The position numbers and the translations under genes are program-made. Under the pieces are notes generated by a model. The model worked only from the letters and a program-made list of their open reading frames with translations. It was not told where the DNA came from and did not search any database. From Petroclostridium xylanilyticum (GTDB lineage Bacteria; Bacillota; Clostridia; SK-Y3), in the NCBI RefSeq assembly GCF_002252565.1, contig NZ_NPML01000019.1, forward strand, positions 124,001 to 188,000: 64,000 bases of DNA, given 5' to 3'. This document shows, one piece after another, positions 25,842 through 35,444 of the stretch; positions within the stretch are counted from its first letter, which is position 1, and each line of letters starts with the position of its first letter.

Positions 25842-26870
25842 TCACCAAGGTTGTTCAAAAGAGTATTTTTGATTTGTTGCCGACGAGCGGTATATCCCCT
25901 CAATCATTTTAAGTGATACCATGCTTTCTTCAACTGTAATATATCCTTCACCTCGCTGTTCAACTATACATTGATAAAAATGCTCTATCAGCTTCTTATG
26001 ACTACCGCCCCAGTAATCTTTGTATCCTGTTTGGTAACGGTTACCGGTCAGCCACTCTTTTTTTCCATCATGTATCATGTAAAGTCCGTCATCATCCACT
26101 TTTAATAAGCCTTTCTCACAATGCACCTCAAGCTCTACAGGTGAATTTGCAGTATAGCAGTTGGTAGCATAAAATAGCCCTACTGCCCCATTTTTAAAGT
26201 ATATTGTCGCATCGGCAGTATCTTCTACCTCTATTACTCCCTGAAGCACACGGGTATCTACATTACCTTTTATTGCCTCCACTTCACCTGCCAGCAGCTG
26301 CATAAGATCCAGTGTATGGATGGCCTGGTTAATGAGGACGCCTCCACCCTCAGTTTCAAAGCTCCCTCTCCATCCACTTTGTGTATAGTAGTCTTCATTT
26401 CTATGCCAGGTTACTATCCCTTTGACTCCTCTAATTTTTCCTAATAACCCCTTTTGCAGTATTTCTTTTGCTCTAATCGTTGTATCATTGTACCGGTTTT
26501 GAAAGCAGACGCCTATATATACATTGTTTCTTTTCGCTTCTGCAGCCATTTCCTGCGCTTGCTCCAAATTGATCGCCACAGGTTTTTCCACCAGCACATG
26601 CTTTCCTGCTCTAACTGCATCAATCGCCATAGGAGCATGTAAATAATGAGGCGTACAGATATGCACGACATCTATTTTCTCATTCTTTAACAATTCTCTA
26701 TAATCCGTATAAAAACTACATTCATATTCTAATGTTGCCGCCCTCGCTTTTTGTTCATCTATATCCACTGCAGAAACCAACTGTGCATAGGAACTGTCTC
26801 TAATTGCATCAGCATGTACTTTGAATATAGCCCCACATCCTATAATGGCAGCGTTTAATGTTTTATCCAT
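25842..26870 (-). CDS. Gfo/Idh/MocA-family oxidoreductase
   Basis: The 342-aa NAD(P)-dependent dehydrogenase has a Rossmann start AAIIGCGAIFKVHADAI, the family motif EKPVAINLEQA with catalytic-site Lys, and a C-terminal domain with GGGVLINQAIHTLDLMQLLAGEV. ATG at 26870 has AGGTG 6 nt upstream, better than the in-frame GTG at 26879. It acts on a sugar or cyclitol; substrate unknown. It sits in the sugar-uptake island with two isomerase-type genes. Confidence 0.88.
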   Translation of the reverse strand: MDKTLNAAIIGCGAIFKVHADAIRDSSYAQLVSAVDIDEQKARAATLEYECSFYTDYRELLKNEKIDVVHICTPHYLHAPMAIDAVRAGKHVLVEKPVAINLEQAQEMAAEAKRNNVYIGVCFQNRYNDTTIRAKEILQKGLLGKIRGVKGIVTWHRNEDYYTQSGWRGSFETEGGGVLINQAIHTLDLMQLLAGEVEAIKGNVDTRVLQGVIEVEDTADATIYFKNGAVGLFYATNCYTANSPVELEVHCEKGLLKVDDDGLYMIHDGKKEWLTGNRYQTGYKDYWGGSHKKLIEHFYQCIVEQRGEGYITVEESMVSLKMIEGIYRSSATNQKYSFEQPW

Positions 26871-27048
26871 AATATTCACCTGTTTACAATGAAATTTCTT
26901 TCTTGACCTTCTTATATAATGGCAATGTCTATAGCTATTATACTTAAATTTAGCAATTTCAATGGTATGCTTAAAAAGCTCAAGATAAGGTATTATTTAT
27001 ATTGATATTATATCCCAACATTTATATATAATCTTGGGTTTTGTTGCT

Positions 27049-27290
27049 TTAAATATTGCAAATATTGCGCACATATTCTACGGACTTCCGTGTTAATTCC
27101 AATAATGGTTTGCAGTGTGTCTCGATGACTATATTACCTGCATAGCCATCGGTTTTTAAATCGTTCATCTGCCCCTTCCAATCAATATCTCCGTGGCCTA
27201 CCGGCACAAACACATTTCCCGTGTCAGTTTTTTTGACATCCTTTACATGAACATTATCTATATACTTTTTAGATGTTCCGAAATTCAGAT
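27049..27290 (-). pseudogene. C-terminal remnant of a second sugar isomerase
   Basis: The in-frame residues KKYIDNVHVKDVKKTDTG, VPVGHGDIDWKGQM and GNIVIETHC are the end of a xylose-isomerase-like TIM barrel related to, but not the same as, the gene at 24778-25638. The N-terminal two thirds are missing, replaced by transposase sequence on the opposite strand. The 5' break at about 27290 is approximate. Confidence 0.75.
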
Positions 27291-27344
27291 ATAGCAAATA
27301 GAAAGCGAATAGGCTAAAAATAATTTTACCCCAAAAAAGACGGT

Positions 27345-27609
27345 AGAATGCGTGTTTGAGTAATACCACAAAAAACACTATTTGTACGGTAAAGCGATTC
27401 AATCTCTATCTGGAAGAGAAAATAAAGAAGCAGATGGGCGTCGTGATCTGGATACAGACTGGGGCAAAAAAACATATAGAGGCGTTCGTGAAGATGGAAC
27501 TGCCTGAGAAAAGGTTGTTAAATGGTTCTGATATAAATTGCATCTTATTGTAGATACAGATTACGAGCTACCAATTGTTTTTGAATTAAAACTACATCAT
27601 AAAATGTAA
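27345..27609 (+). pseudogene. Decayed DDE transposase fragment
   Basis: One frame reads GKAIQSLSGRENKEADGRRD, LDTDWGKKTYRGVREDGTA, stop, EKVVKWF, stop, YKLHLIVDTDYELPIVFEL. This is a characteristic central block of an IS4/IS1182-like clostridial transposase. Two in-frame TGA codons have replaced sense codons. The insertion truncated the isomerase gene at 27049-27290. Confidence 0.75.
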
Positions 27610-27639
27610 AAACAAGCAATGATATCTATAATTTGATAG

Positions 27640-28479
27640 CTATTTTGTAAAATTTCTGGGAGATACACCTATAATTTTTTTAAATACCTTATAAAAATTG
27701 GAGTAATCGGAGAAGCCAACGGAATGACACGCTTCAGTGGCTGGTATTCCGGCAAGCAAAAGTTCCTTTGCTTTCATAATCCGTTTGTAAGTGATGTATT
27801 CAATTACTGTAAAGCCTGTGTTTTTCTTAAAAAGATGGCACAGGTAATATTTATTAACAAAGAACTTATGTTCCAATGTATCAAGTGTAATTTTTTCATC
27901 CAGATGATTATTAATAAAATCCAATATGGCACTTATTTTCTTATCATATCCGAAAGAGCTTGTGACCACATTTTTCTTTTGATCAAATATTTTATTCAGT
28001 GCTACCAACATCTGGACAAAAACAGTTTTAATCATTACATGACGTTCGGCTGATTCTTCCGTGGCACATTTTTCAATTTGGTTAAAATATTTGTTTATAC
28101 CAAATTGCAGCACATCTTCCGATTCGATTCTGTTATATTGTCCCAGCCTTCTTTTTTCAAAATAATATAACAGATTATATTCTTTACTTTGGAATAAAGA
28201 AACATATTCCGGTTTAAAATGTATAACCATTCTTTCGTAGGGGCGGGTTGAATTAAATACGGGTCTGTGAAGCTCACGGTTGTTGATAATGAGGATGTCA
28301 TTGCGTTTAATATTGTATGCCTGTCCCTCAATGTAGTAGGTAACATCTCCCGAAATAAAATAATACAGCTCGTATAAATCATGGATATGCACGGGAAAAT
28401 CACCCGGGGGTTGTGCAACTGAATGGACAAAATTAAAATTATTTTCATTGGTCTTGTATCTGCAAAATGTTTTTTCCAT
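27640..28479 (-). CDS. AraC-family transcriptional regulator with cupin sensor domain
   Basis: Start ATG at 28479 is chosen for its GGGAG site 5 nt upstream; the open frame extends much further but the extra N-terminus looks non-coding. The 279-aa product has an N-terminal cupin (HIHDLYELYYFISGDVTYYIEG) and a C-terminal double helix-turn-helix (VNKYYLCHLFKKNTGFTVIEY and ATEACHSVGFSDYSNFYKVFKK). It probably regulates the neighbouring sugar genes in response to a bound sugar. Confidence 0.88.
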   Translation of the reverse strand: MEKTFCRYKTNENNFNFVHSVAQPPGDFPVHIHDLYELYYFISGDVTYYIEGQAYNIKRNDILIINNRELHRPVFNSTRPYERMVIHFKPEYVSLFQSKEYNLLYYFEKRRLGQYNRIESEDVLQFGINKYFNQIEKCATEESAERHVMIKTVFVQMLVALNKIFDQKKNVVTSSFGYDKKISAILDFINNHLDEKITLDTLEHKFFVNKYYLCHLFKKNTGFTVIEYITYKRIMKAKELLLAGIPATEACHSVGFSDYSNFYKVFKKIIGVSPRNFTK

Positions 28480-28894
28480 AATAACTCCCATATCACCGTA
28501 AAAGTAAAGAATCGATATATATATTATACAGGAATAATTGAGAGTTTTAAAGTCGGAGATTACGTATACACACGGCAAATTCATGAACTCATTTCCTGCT
28601 AAAACCTTTTCACAAGTTTTTTTAAAAAATGCTATTACAGCATTAATCATATAAGACAGGCAAATTTTTATTGATGTGTCCCCTGGTATTATAATGAACA
28701 GGTACGTGACACGCCCAGGGTCTTGACTGATACAGCTTAAAAAAGGCAATACTCTACTAACCAGGTGTTCCTTATTGGAGACACCCAGTAAGGTAAAAGT
28801 ATTCATTTTAAGCCTCTTCGGTCTCATCCAAAATTTATTCTTAATATATATTCTAAATATTCTTCATCAAGTAATGCATGTACTTTTCTTATCC

Positions 28895-29088
28895 TTAGGC
28901 TTTTTTCGGATGTCTTTTTTCATCTTTTCTTACCATATTTAATGCAAGTCTTTTAAGCATTGCAAGATTTTCAGGAGCTTTTCTTCCCACTCGTTAAATC
29001 CGTAAACCACTGCAACTACTGCTATAAATAATATATCAACCAGTTTATGCCAGACTTTTCCTTCCTGTCTTGGATCAAATATTATCAT
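28895..29088 (-). pseudogene. ISAs1-family transposase remnant
   Basis: From ATG at 29088 the frame IIFDPRQEGKVWHKLVDILF and AVVAVVYGFNEWEE is the N-terminus of ISAs1-type transposases. It is joined through an internal deletion to a different frame, APENLAMLKRLALNMVRKDE, the family's C-terminus, ending at 28895. The catalytic core is absent. Confidence 0.75.
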
Positions 29089-29141
29089 AAAATGTTTAAA
29101 AAAACTCCCTTAAATAGCCGTGACTTTTTTAAATTCATCTT

Positions 29142-29942
29142 CTATAATACCTCATTCATACTTCCGATACGATAACCTTCCAAATCCAGGCACACATAAG
29201 TAAAACCTAAGCTTTTTAACTTTTCAGCTACTTTACGCATTAATGCTCTATCCAGAAACCTGTCAAACTCCTGTTCACCTATTTCGATTCTGGCAGTCTC
29301 TCCATGGTGGCGTACGCGCAGCTGTCTAAAACCCAGGTCCATGAGGTATTGTTCCGCTTTTTCAACCATTGATAATTTTTCTCTGGTAATCTTGTGTCCA
29401 TAAGGAAACCTTGATGAAAGACAGGCAAAGGCAGGCTTATCCCAGGTCGGCAGCCCAAGTTGTTTCGACAGTATTCGAATATCTTCTTTTGTCAACTTAG
29501 CGTATTTTAGGGGACTTACTACCTGTAATTCCCTCGCTGCCTGCATACCAGGCCTGTAGTCATTCAGGTCATCATAATTGGAGCCATCGGCAACATATTG
29601 TATTCCTTTTTCTTTAGCTACTTCCCCAACCTTCCGAAACAGTTCTTTTTTACAGTAATAACATCTATTTGTAGGATTGTTTGAAAACCCTTCAATATCC
29701 AATTCTTCAGAAATGATAACAATATGTTGTGCACCAATATCCTTAATATATTCTACTGCTTCATTAAACTCCCTCTCAGGATAGGTAGAAGAACGGGCAG
29801 TAACAGCAATCGCTTTCTCCCCTAAAACATCATGAGCAACTTTTATTAAAAAGGTACTATCAACACCTCCGGAGTATGCTACTGCAACGCTTCCCAGGCT
29901 TTTTATATAATTTTTTAAATCGTTGAATTTTTGTTCTAACAT
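29142..29942 (-). CDS. larE: LarE-like ATP-dependent sulfur-transferase (PP-loop)
   Basis: LarE activates pyridinium carboxylates with ATP and donates sulfur, usually from its own Cys, to build the nickel-pincer cofactor of lactate racemase. ATG at 29942 follows AAGGAG. The 266-aa product has the PP-loop SGGVDST, the RCYYCKKELF pair and the PAFACLSSRFPYG block with the candidate sacrificial Cys. It ends an S-box operon of trans-sulfuration genes and no larB, larC or larA is visible, so a different sulfur-transfer substrate is possible. Confidence 0.8.
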   Translation of the reverse strand: MLEQKFNDLKNYIKSLGSVAVAYSGGVDSTFLIKVAHDVLGEKAIAVTARSSTYPEREFNEAVEYIKDIGAQHIVIISEELDIEGFSNNPTNRCYYCKKELFRKVGEVAKEKGIQYVADGSNYDDLNDYRPGMQAARELQVVSPLKYAKLTKEDIRILSKQLGLPTWDKPAFACLSSRFPYGHKITREKLSMVEKAEQYLMDLGFRQLRVRHHGETARIEIGEQEFDRFLDRALMRKVAEKLKSLGFTYVCLDLEGYRIGSMNEVL

Positions 29943-29998
29943 ATTAACAATCTCCTTATCCTTATAAATATTTATATAATACAATTAAATTCGTATTT

Positions 29999-31138
29999 TC
30001 ATACCAGTATTGCACCTTTTTCTATATCTTCCATCAAATCCTCAACTTCTTCCAATCCTGCTGATAACCGGATCAATGTATCTGTAATTCCCAATCTCCT
30101 ACGCTCTTCTTCTGGCATAGAAGCATGGGACATCTTCACAGGGTATGACATGATAGACTCTACTCCACCGAGGCTAACTGCGACTGACCATATTTTTACA
30201 TTTTTCATGATACTCTTTGCAACTTTTTCTGTGACAGTTTTAAAAGAAAGCACTGCACCTGCTCCGGTTGCCTGTGCCGCATGAACAGCGTATCCATTAT
30301 GACTTTCAAGCCCTGGATAAAAGACCTCTTCCACCCATGGTTGATTTTTTAACCACCGGGCAATTTTATCAGCTGATTGCTGCTGTATCTCCATCCTTGC
30401 TCTCAGAGTTTTGATTCCTCTATGCAGAAGCCAGCAATCCTGGGGTCCTAATACTGCACCATACCCGTTTTGAACAAAATATATTTTTTTTGCAAGATCT
30501 TCCCGTTTGGTAACTACCAGTCCCCCGATTACATCACTATGACCTCCAATGAACTTGGTTGCGCTGTGAATGGAAATATCAATGCCTAAATCCAGAGGCC
30601 GCTGGAAATAGGGAGACATAAAGGTATTATCAATGATGGTTATAAGGTTATGCCTCCTTGCAATATCTACAGCTGCCCCTAAATCCGTAATTTTTAAAAG
30701 AGGATTGGACGGAGATTCCAGATAGAGAGCACGGGTATTGTTTCTAACAGCTTTCTCTATGGCATTTACATCTGTTGCATCTATAAAGGTTACTTCAATG
30801 CCAAATTCACAGAAAAATCGTGTGAGAATCCGGTATGTTCCACCATAAAGGTCCTCTGCTGCTATGATATGATCCCCCGGCCGAAATATAGCCAGCACTG
30901 ATGAAACTGCTGCCATTCCCGATGCAAAGGCATATCCATAGGTTCCCCCTTCCAATGCTGCTATAGTACGCTCCAATGCTTCCCTGGTAGGATTGCCGGA
31001 ACGTGCATAATCATATTTGCCAGGTCTATCGATATCTTCTTGATGAAATGTGGAAACCTGGTAGATAGGGATACTGAGGGCTCCTGTATTCGGATCTGTT
31101 TCATTACCGTTATGCAAAATCTTGGTCCCATATCTCAT
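29999..31138 (-). CDS. Trans-sulfuration PLP enzyme (cystathionine synthase/lyase family), copy 2
   Basis: The 379-aa enzyme belongs to the Cys/Met metabolism PLP family. The PLP lysine lies in SIHSATKFIGGHSDV; other signatures are YDYARSGNPTREALE and VESIMSYPVKMSHASMP. Its start overlaps the stop of the upstream homologue by 4 bp. The pair is probably a cystathionine gamma-synthase and a beta- or gamma-lyase, but which is which cannot be settled by eye. It is under the SAM-I riboswitch. Confidence 0.88.
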   Translation of the reverse strand: MRYGTKILHNGNETDPNTGALSIPIYQVSTFHQEDIDRPGKYDYARSGNPTREALERTIAALEGGTYGYAFASGMAAVSSVLAIFRPGDHIIAAEDLYGGTYRILTRFFCEFGIEVTFIDATDVNAIEKAVRNNTRALYLESPSNPLLKITDLGAAVDIARRHNLITIIDNTFMSPYFQRPLDLGIDISIHSATKFIGGHSDVIGGLVVTKREDLAKKIYFVQNGYGAVLGPQDCWLLHRGIKTLRARMEIQQQSADKIARWLKNQPWVEEVFYPGLESHNGYAVHAAQATGAGAVLSFKTVTEKVAKSIMKNVKIWSVAVSLGGVESIMSYPVKMSHASMPEEERRRLGITDTLIRLSAGLEEVEDLMEDIEKGAILV

Positions 31139-32286
31139 GCTCTCCCTCCTTCCATAGCTTGTTCCAGGTCTTTTAGCAAATCATCAGCATTTTCTATACC
31201 CACAGATAATCTTAACAAATCGTCGGTCACACCAATACGGTTTCTCACTTCTTCTGGGATATCCCCGTGGGTTTGCTTGGCAGGATATGTTATTAAGCTT
31301 TCCACCCCGCCGAGACTTTCTGCAAAAGATATAATCCTAACCCTGTTGATAATTCGTTCGATAAATTCTTTACGCTTTACTTTAAACGAGATCATCGCCC
31401 CATATCCTTTGGCCTGTTCGCTTATAATATTATGACCCGGGTGTCCTGGCAAACCAGGATAATAGACCTCTTTAACCTCTGGTCTCTCTTTGAGCCATTT
31501 TGCTATTTTAAAAGCATTATCCTGCTGCCGGTCCATTCGGACAGCTAATGTTTTAATGCCTCTAATCATTAGCCAACTGTCCTGAGGTCCTAAAACTCCT
31601 CCTGTAGAGTTTTGAATAAATTTAATTTTTTCACATAATTCTTGAGTAGCTCCTACGACAATACCTCCTAAAACATCATTATGGCCGCCTAGATACTTAG
31701 TAGCACTATGCACAACAATATCTGCACCTAACTTAATAGGCTGCTGTAGATAGGGAGTCATGAAGGTGTTGTCTACAATGGTTAATATCCCTCTGCTTTT
31801 TGCTACCGAAGCAACCTCCCGGATGTTGGTGATTTTCATTAATGGATTGGTAGGACTTTCAATAAATATAGCTTTTGTAACTTCCGGCTGGATGGCTGCT
31901 ATCACTTCTTCGACGTTAGACGTATCCACATAGCTGGCTGTAATTCCATATCTACAGAATATTTTGTCTAAAACCCTATAAGTTCCACCATATAAATCAT
32001 CAGATACAATTAAATGATCCCCTTTAGAAAAAATCATTAATACTGCTGTAACAGCGGCCATACCAGAAGCAAAAGCATAGCCTCCACACCCTCCTTCCAA
32101 CTCCGCTGCCAAATCCTCCAATACCTTCCGGGTTGGATTAGATGTTCGGCTGTAATCATATCCGGTTGATACACCCAGAGCTATATGCCGAAAGGTTGCA
32201 CTGTGATAGATTGGAACACTAATGGAGCCTTTCTCAGAATCTGCACCAATACCTGCCTGGGCAACAATCGTTTCAATGTTCATCAT
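31135..32286 (-). CDS. Trans-sulfuration PLP enzyme (cystathionine synthase/lyase family), copy 1
   Basis: The 383-aa PLP enzyme has YDYSRTSNPTRKVLE near the N-terminus, the cofactor lysine in VVHSATKYLGGHNDV, and VESLITYPAKQTHGDIP near the end. It is the first gene after the S-box leader, so SAM levels control it. Family members interconvert cysteine, homocysteine and cystathionine. The ATG follows AAGGAGAATGCA. Confidence 0.88.
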   Translation of the reverse strand: MMNIETIVAQAGIGADSEKGSISVPIYHSATFRHIALGVSTGYDYSRTSNPTRKVLEDLAAELEGGCGGYAFASGMAAVTAVLMIFSKGDHLIVSDDLYGGTYRVLDKIFCRYGITASYVDTSNVEEVIAAIQPEVTKAIFIESPTNPLMKITNIREVASVAKSRGILTIVDNTFMTPYLQQPIKLGADIVVHSATKYLGGHNDVLGGIVVGATQELCEKIKFIQNSTGGVLGPQDSWLMIRGIKTLAVRMDRQQDNAFKIAKWLKERPEVKEVYYPGLPGHPGHNIISEQAKGYGAMISFKVKRKEFIERIINRVRIISFAESLGGVESLITYPAKQTHGDIPEEVRNRIGVTDDLLRLSVGIENADDLLKDLEQAMEGGRA

Positions 32287-32311
32287 TGCATTCTCCTTCT
32301 TTTTAAAACTT

Positions 32312-32450
32312 AAAAAAACCCCTATTCTGCAGTTGAGAATAGGAGTTGTAATCTCATCTTCCAGAATATCTCTGACGGACTTGGCACCAATACATTAATG
32401 CTGGTTGCCGGGCTTCAAAGGGCCGTTCCCTCCACCGCTCTTGATAAGAA
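32312..32450 (-). ncRNA. SAM-I riboswitch (S-box) with terminator
   Basis: On the minus strand the aptamer (32450 to 32351) shows P1 TTCTTATC/GATGAG, the conserved AGAGCGGTGGAGGGA, CGGCCCTTTGAAGCCCGGCAACC and the GGTGCCAA-type P3/P4 region. The expression platform is a terminator with CTCCTATTCTC/GAGAATAGG arms (32319-32345) and seven Ts. High SAM should end transcription before the trans-sulfuration operon. Confidence 0.95.
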
Positions 32451-32478
32451 TGTTATTCAATTGTTCGATGCCTTAACT

Positions 32479-32506
32479 TTTATATAATGTTAACATTTGA
32501 TGTCAA
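32479..32506 (-). promoter_or_regulatory. Promoter of the S-box operon
   Basis: TTGACA (complement of 32501-32506) and TATAAA (complement of 32479-32484) are 16 bp apart, about 30 nt upstream of the riboswitch aptamer. Confidence 0.75.
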
Positions 32507-32617
32507 ATTTAAGTATTCTGATAATTTATATAATTCTTATATGTTTAGTAAGATATTACTATAAGATTGATGTTTTGTCAATAGTATATAAAAAGCTTGA
32601 AATGTTTTCCTAAAAGA

Positions 32618-32662
32618 TGTAAAAATAGCCTGACACTTCTCCATTGAAACGTGCAGGCTATT
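32618..32662 (-). terminator. Terminator of the spermidine-synthase-like gene
   Basis: AATAGCCTG (32624-32632) and CAGGCTATT (32654-32662) pair; the minus strand continues TTTTTACATC. Confidence 0.75.
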
Positions 32663-32679
32663 ATTTAATGAAGTTTCTC

Positions 32680-34998
32680 TTATATTTTATTTTGCAAACT
32701 CACTAAAATATAAGCAATTCCTCCTGCTATCAATGCACCGTTAAAGCCAAATTCCATAGATAATATAATGGACAGCACAGAACCAACTACCGACATTACC
32801 CCGTTAATACCCCACATAACCGGAATGATATCGCTTCTTCCGCTTTCACTTAACAGTTTAAGTCCTCTCGGGAAAGGCATGCCCATAAAGAATCCCTGGA
32901 TCATCACGATGATGGATGAAATAAGAATTCTATTGACCAGGCTCCAGTCGGAAGTATTTTTAAATACACCTCCCAATATACCAATTAATATCATATTGAT
33001 TATAACAATTAATACAGGAGGCATATATACATTTTTAATAGTTCTATTAAACAACTTACTGCTGCTCATAAAGGCACCCAACCCGCAGCCTATCAGCAAT
33101 GCTGCAAGTACATAGGTAAATGCCAGCACGGGATGACCGAGGTACAGTATAAATTTCTGTATGAGAGGAATTTCTATCAGCATGAACCCGGCACCCAGGC
33201 CGCTAAAATACAACGCAGGCCTTGAAGCGCCATGTTGGGCAACATAAGGAATAAATAAAACCATACCCCCTACTATCACAGCAGAAAGTATAAAGAGTAA
33301 TATAGGCGAAATTCCTTTGGTAAAGTTATAAAAATACGGGCTGTCGTCTGTTGCAGGCGTTACGTTATAACTAAAACCTGTCAGGTATTCTGCCATGGAA
33401 ATATGCTCTTCTTTTATATGACCAAGAGGACCCTGCTCATAGATGTGGGGTGTAAACAAAGGGATATTTCCATTTTCCACTGCTTTCTGTGCCAGTTCTT
33501 TACTCTGCTCTTGTGTAAAAGGCGTATTTTTGATAATCACCATGGGATTGTGAATGTGCTCCCCGCCATGCTGGCTCTGGGGCATATTTTTCTTAAAGAT
33601 TGCCATATATTTAGGTGCATCTTTAACCGGTATACCCTTATTCTTTAATGCTAGTATGGCAGTTGCTACTATTTTCCCCAGGTCTTCCTGGTCATGGGTT
33701 AAAAACGCTAGTTTACCGTCCTCTTTAAGATGGTCAAGGTAGTCCTGCATTGCCTCAACAGTATATATATAGTTTTCAGAAAGCGCATAGCCGGCACCCT
33801 GAGAAGTACTGGTCATTACCAGCGATAGAAATATGACATCGTACTTATCTTTTGTCTTTCTTATATAGTTCCGTCCATCCTCACCGTATACCCGTACTTC
33901 AGGTCTGTCGTAAATATTCCCGTTATAATCTTTAAAATGTCTTACTGCGTCTATGCTGGAAGTATTAATTTCGACAGCGGTGATATCCTTACTTCCACCG
34001 GCAAGTGCATATAGTACGTCTCTTCCTCCTCCAGGCCCGATAATTAGCGTACTGTCATTTTTTCCAAACGAAAAAGGCATATATTCGGTATCTTTCTTAT
34101 ACTTATTAAGGCTTTCAGTATTTCCATCAAATCTGTACATAGGCGCATTCGCAGCACCATCGATTGTTACCAGCATCTGGTCAGGGTCTTCCTCAACCTT
34201 TATAACGTCAGTTCTTGAAAAGGCATTCCATTTGGTATAGACAATCTTACCTTTTTCTCCCGCTTTTTCAATTTTTCCCAGTGTTTTTGTAACATTTGTT
34301 GTGAACCCATTGAAATTCTGCTCAATGAAATTCACATATTGACCCGGTATTAAAAGACCTGCTAAAAATATCACGGGTAAAATATAGTTAACTGCACTTT
34401 TTCTTTTTAAAAAGATTGCGAACAGTAATGCTGCTAAAGAAGCAATTACACAAATCAGAATAACTGATCTATACATCCCCAGATAATTTAGTGATAGCAG
34501 TACAATGATGCTTCCCAATCCTGATCCCAGCAGGTCAGCAAAATACAGTCTATTACTTATTCCGGAAAGTTCTCTGAAAAGTACAGAAAAATAATATCCA
34601 CCCAATATAAAAGGTATAGTCCCTAATACGGCATACACCAATAAACCGTTAATATAAGGTAGAATATAGACTATTCCCAGTACCGATATATAGGAGATTG
34701 AAAGTACTACCAATGCTTTATATAAGGATTGAATAGGAGGTACATCAGCATCCGGTACTGCTTTTCTTTTTGGTTCGGCTTTATTTGCCCTTCTTTTTTC
34801 CTGCTGCCTATAAGCAATAATACCTCCTATACCCAATCCAAATACTGCAAAGGAAGTAATTAAAAATACGTAATGATACCAGAGGATAGCAGAATATATT
34901 CTGGTTAATACAACCTGGTATACAAATAATGATATTGAAACAAAAAACACACTTAAAAGAACTAAAATTTTATCCCCGGAGTTTCTTACCTTTAACAA
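32680..34998 (-). CDS. Membrane protein with spermidine-synthase-like methyltransferase-fold domain
   Basis: The 772-aa protein has about six N-terminal helices, a central soluble domain and about seven C-terminal helices. The central domain carries STLIIGPGGGRDVLYALAGG and AVEINTSSIDAVRHF, the SAM-type nucleotide loop of polyamine aminopropyltransferases. Such fusions are widespread but their substrate is unknown; a polyamine or other alkyl transfer at the membrane is possible. It is transcribed from repeat-type promoter a at 35180-35220. Confidence 0.75.
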   Translation of the reverse strand: MLKVRNSGDKILVLLSVFFVSISLFVYQVVLTRIYSAILWYHYVFLITSFAVFGLGIGGIIAYRQQEKRRANKAEPKRKAVPDADVPPIQSLYKALVVLSISYISVLGIVYILPYINGLLVYAVLGTIPFILGGYYFSVLFRELSGISNRLYFADLLGSGLGSIIVLLSLNYLGMYRSVILICVIASLAALLFAIFLKRKSAVNYILPVIFLAGLLIPGQYVNFIEQNFNGFTTNVTKTLGKIEKAGEKGKIVYTKWNAFSRTDVIKVEEDPDQMLVTIDGAANAPMYRFDGNTESLNKYKKDTEYMPFSFGKNDSTLIIGPGGGRDVLYALAGGSKDITAVEINTSSIDAVRHFKDYNGNIYDRPEVRVYGEDGRNYIRKTKDKYDVIFLSLVMTSTSQGAGYALSENYIYTVEAMQDYLDHLKEDGKLAFLTHDQEDLGKIVATAILALKNKGIPVKDAPKYMAIFKKNMPQSQHGGEHIHNPMVIIKNTPFTQEQSKELAQKAVENGNIPLFTPHIYEQGPLGHIKEEHISMAEYLTGFSYNVTPATDDSPYFYNFTKGISPILLFILSAVIVGGMVLFIPYVAQHGASRPALYFSGLGAGFMLIEIPLIQKFILYLGHPVLAFTYVLAALLIGCGLGAFMSSSKLFNRTIKNVYMPPVLIVIINMILIGILGGVFKNTSDWSLVNRILISSIIVMIQGFFMGMPFPRGLKLLSESGRSDIIPVMWGINGVMSVVGSVLSIILSMEFGFNGALIAGGIAYILVSLQNKI

Positions 34999-35179
34999 AT
35001 CCCTTTTCTCCTTTCAAAAGTTAAATTTTATATGAGCAAAATACTCACTGGTATTTTGATTATATACTATACCTATAAAAATACTGTGAATTTTTTGTAA
35101 ACAATTTGATATATAAATTACGTCCTTTCCATAATATTTTTCAAAAATAAAATATACGTCCTCTCTAATTTTACAGCTT

Positions 35180-35220
35180 ATTATAGCAAGCGCTTGTGAA
35201 GAAAATATGAAGAAGTGAAG
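35180..35220 (-). promoter_or_regulatory. Repeat-type activator promoter a
   Basis: On the minus strand two CTTCAYAA-like boxes 11 bp apart, with a third irregular CTTCA further up, precede TATAAT (complement of 35180-35185). The last box starts exactly 16 nt before the -10 hexamer. This is the same geometry as at five other promoters. No -35 hexamer is present. Confidence 0.6.
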
Positions 35221-35314
35221 AATAAAATCGAAGATTTTGATACAACTAATAGGTTTAGGGTTGAAGTAGCAAAGAACAAATATTGCTTAGTCTTCAACAA
35301 TGTACAAAGTATAA

Positions 35315-35346
35315 AAGCCCTTGTGTCATTAATAACATAAGGGCTT
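35315..35346 (-). terminator. Terminator of the SLH-NlpC gene
   Basis: AAGCCCTT and AAGGGCTT (35315-35322 and 35339-35346) pair, with further TGT/ACA pairs; the minus strand continues TTTTATAC. Confidence 0.75.
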
Positions 35347-35444
35347 GGGTTTAATTATCAAAATATTTTTCAATTAACAACGAACTTAGCCGCTAAGTTT
35401 ACCATTGTTTACAGCAAGATAAAACTTCTATTTTCCCGGATAGC

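Noticed and set aside
28480-28827. Upstream extension of the AraC-type protein
   Set aside because: The added residues are hydrophobic and unlike the family, and a good ribosome site precedes the internal ATG at 28479.
35186-35199. AGCAAGCGCTTGTG as a catabolite-repression cre site
   Set aside because: It has the central AAGCGCTT but mismatches the outer consensus bases, and it coincides with the spacer of promoter a.
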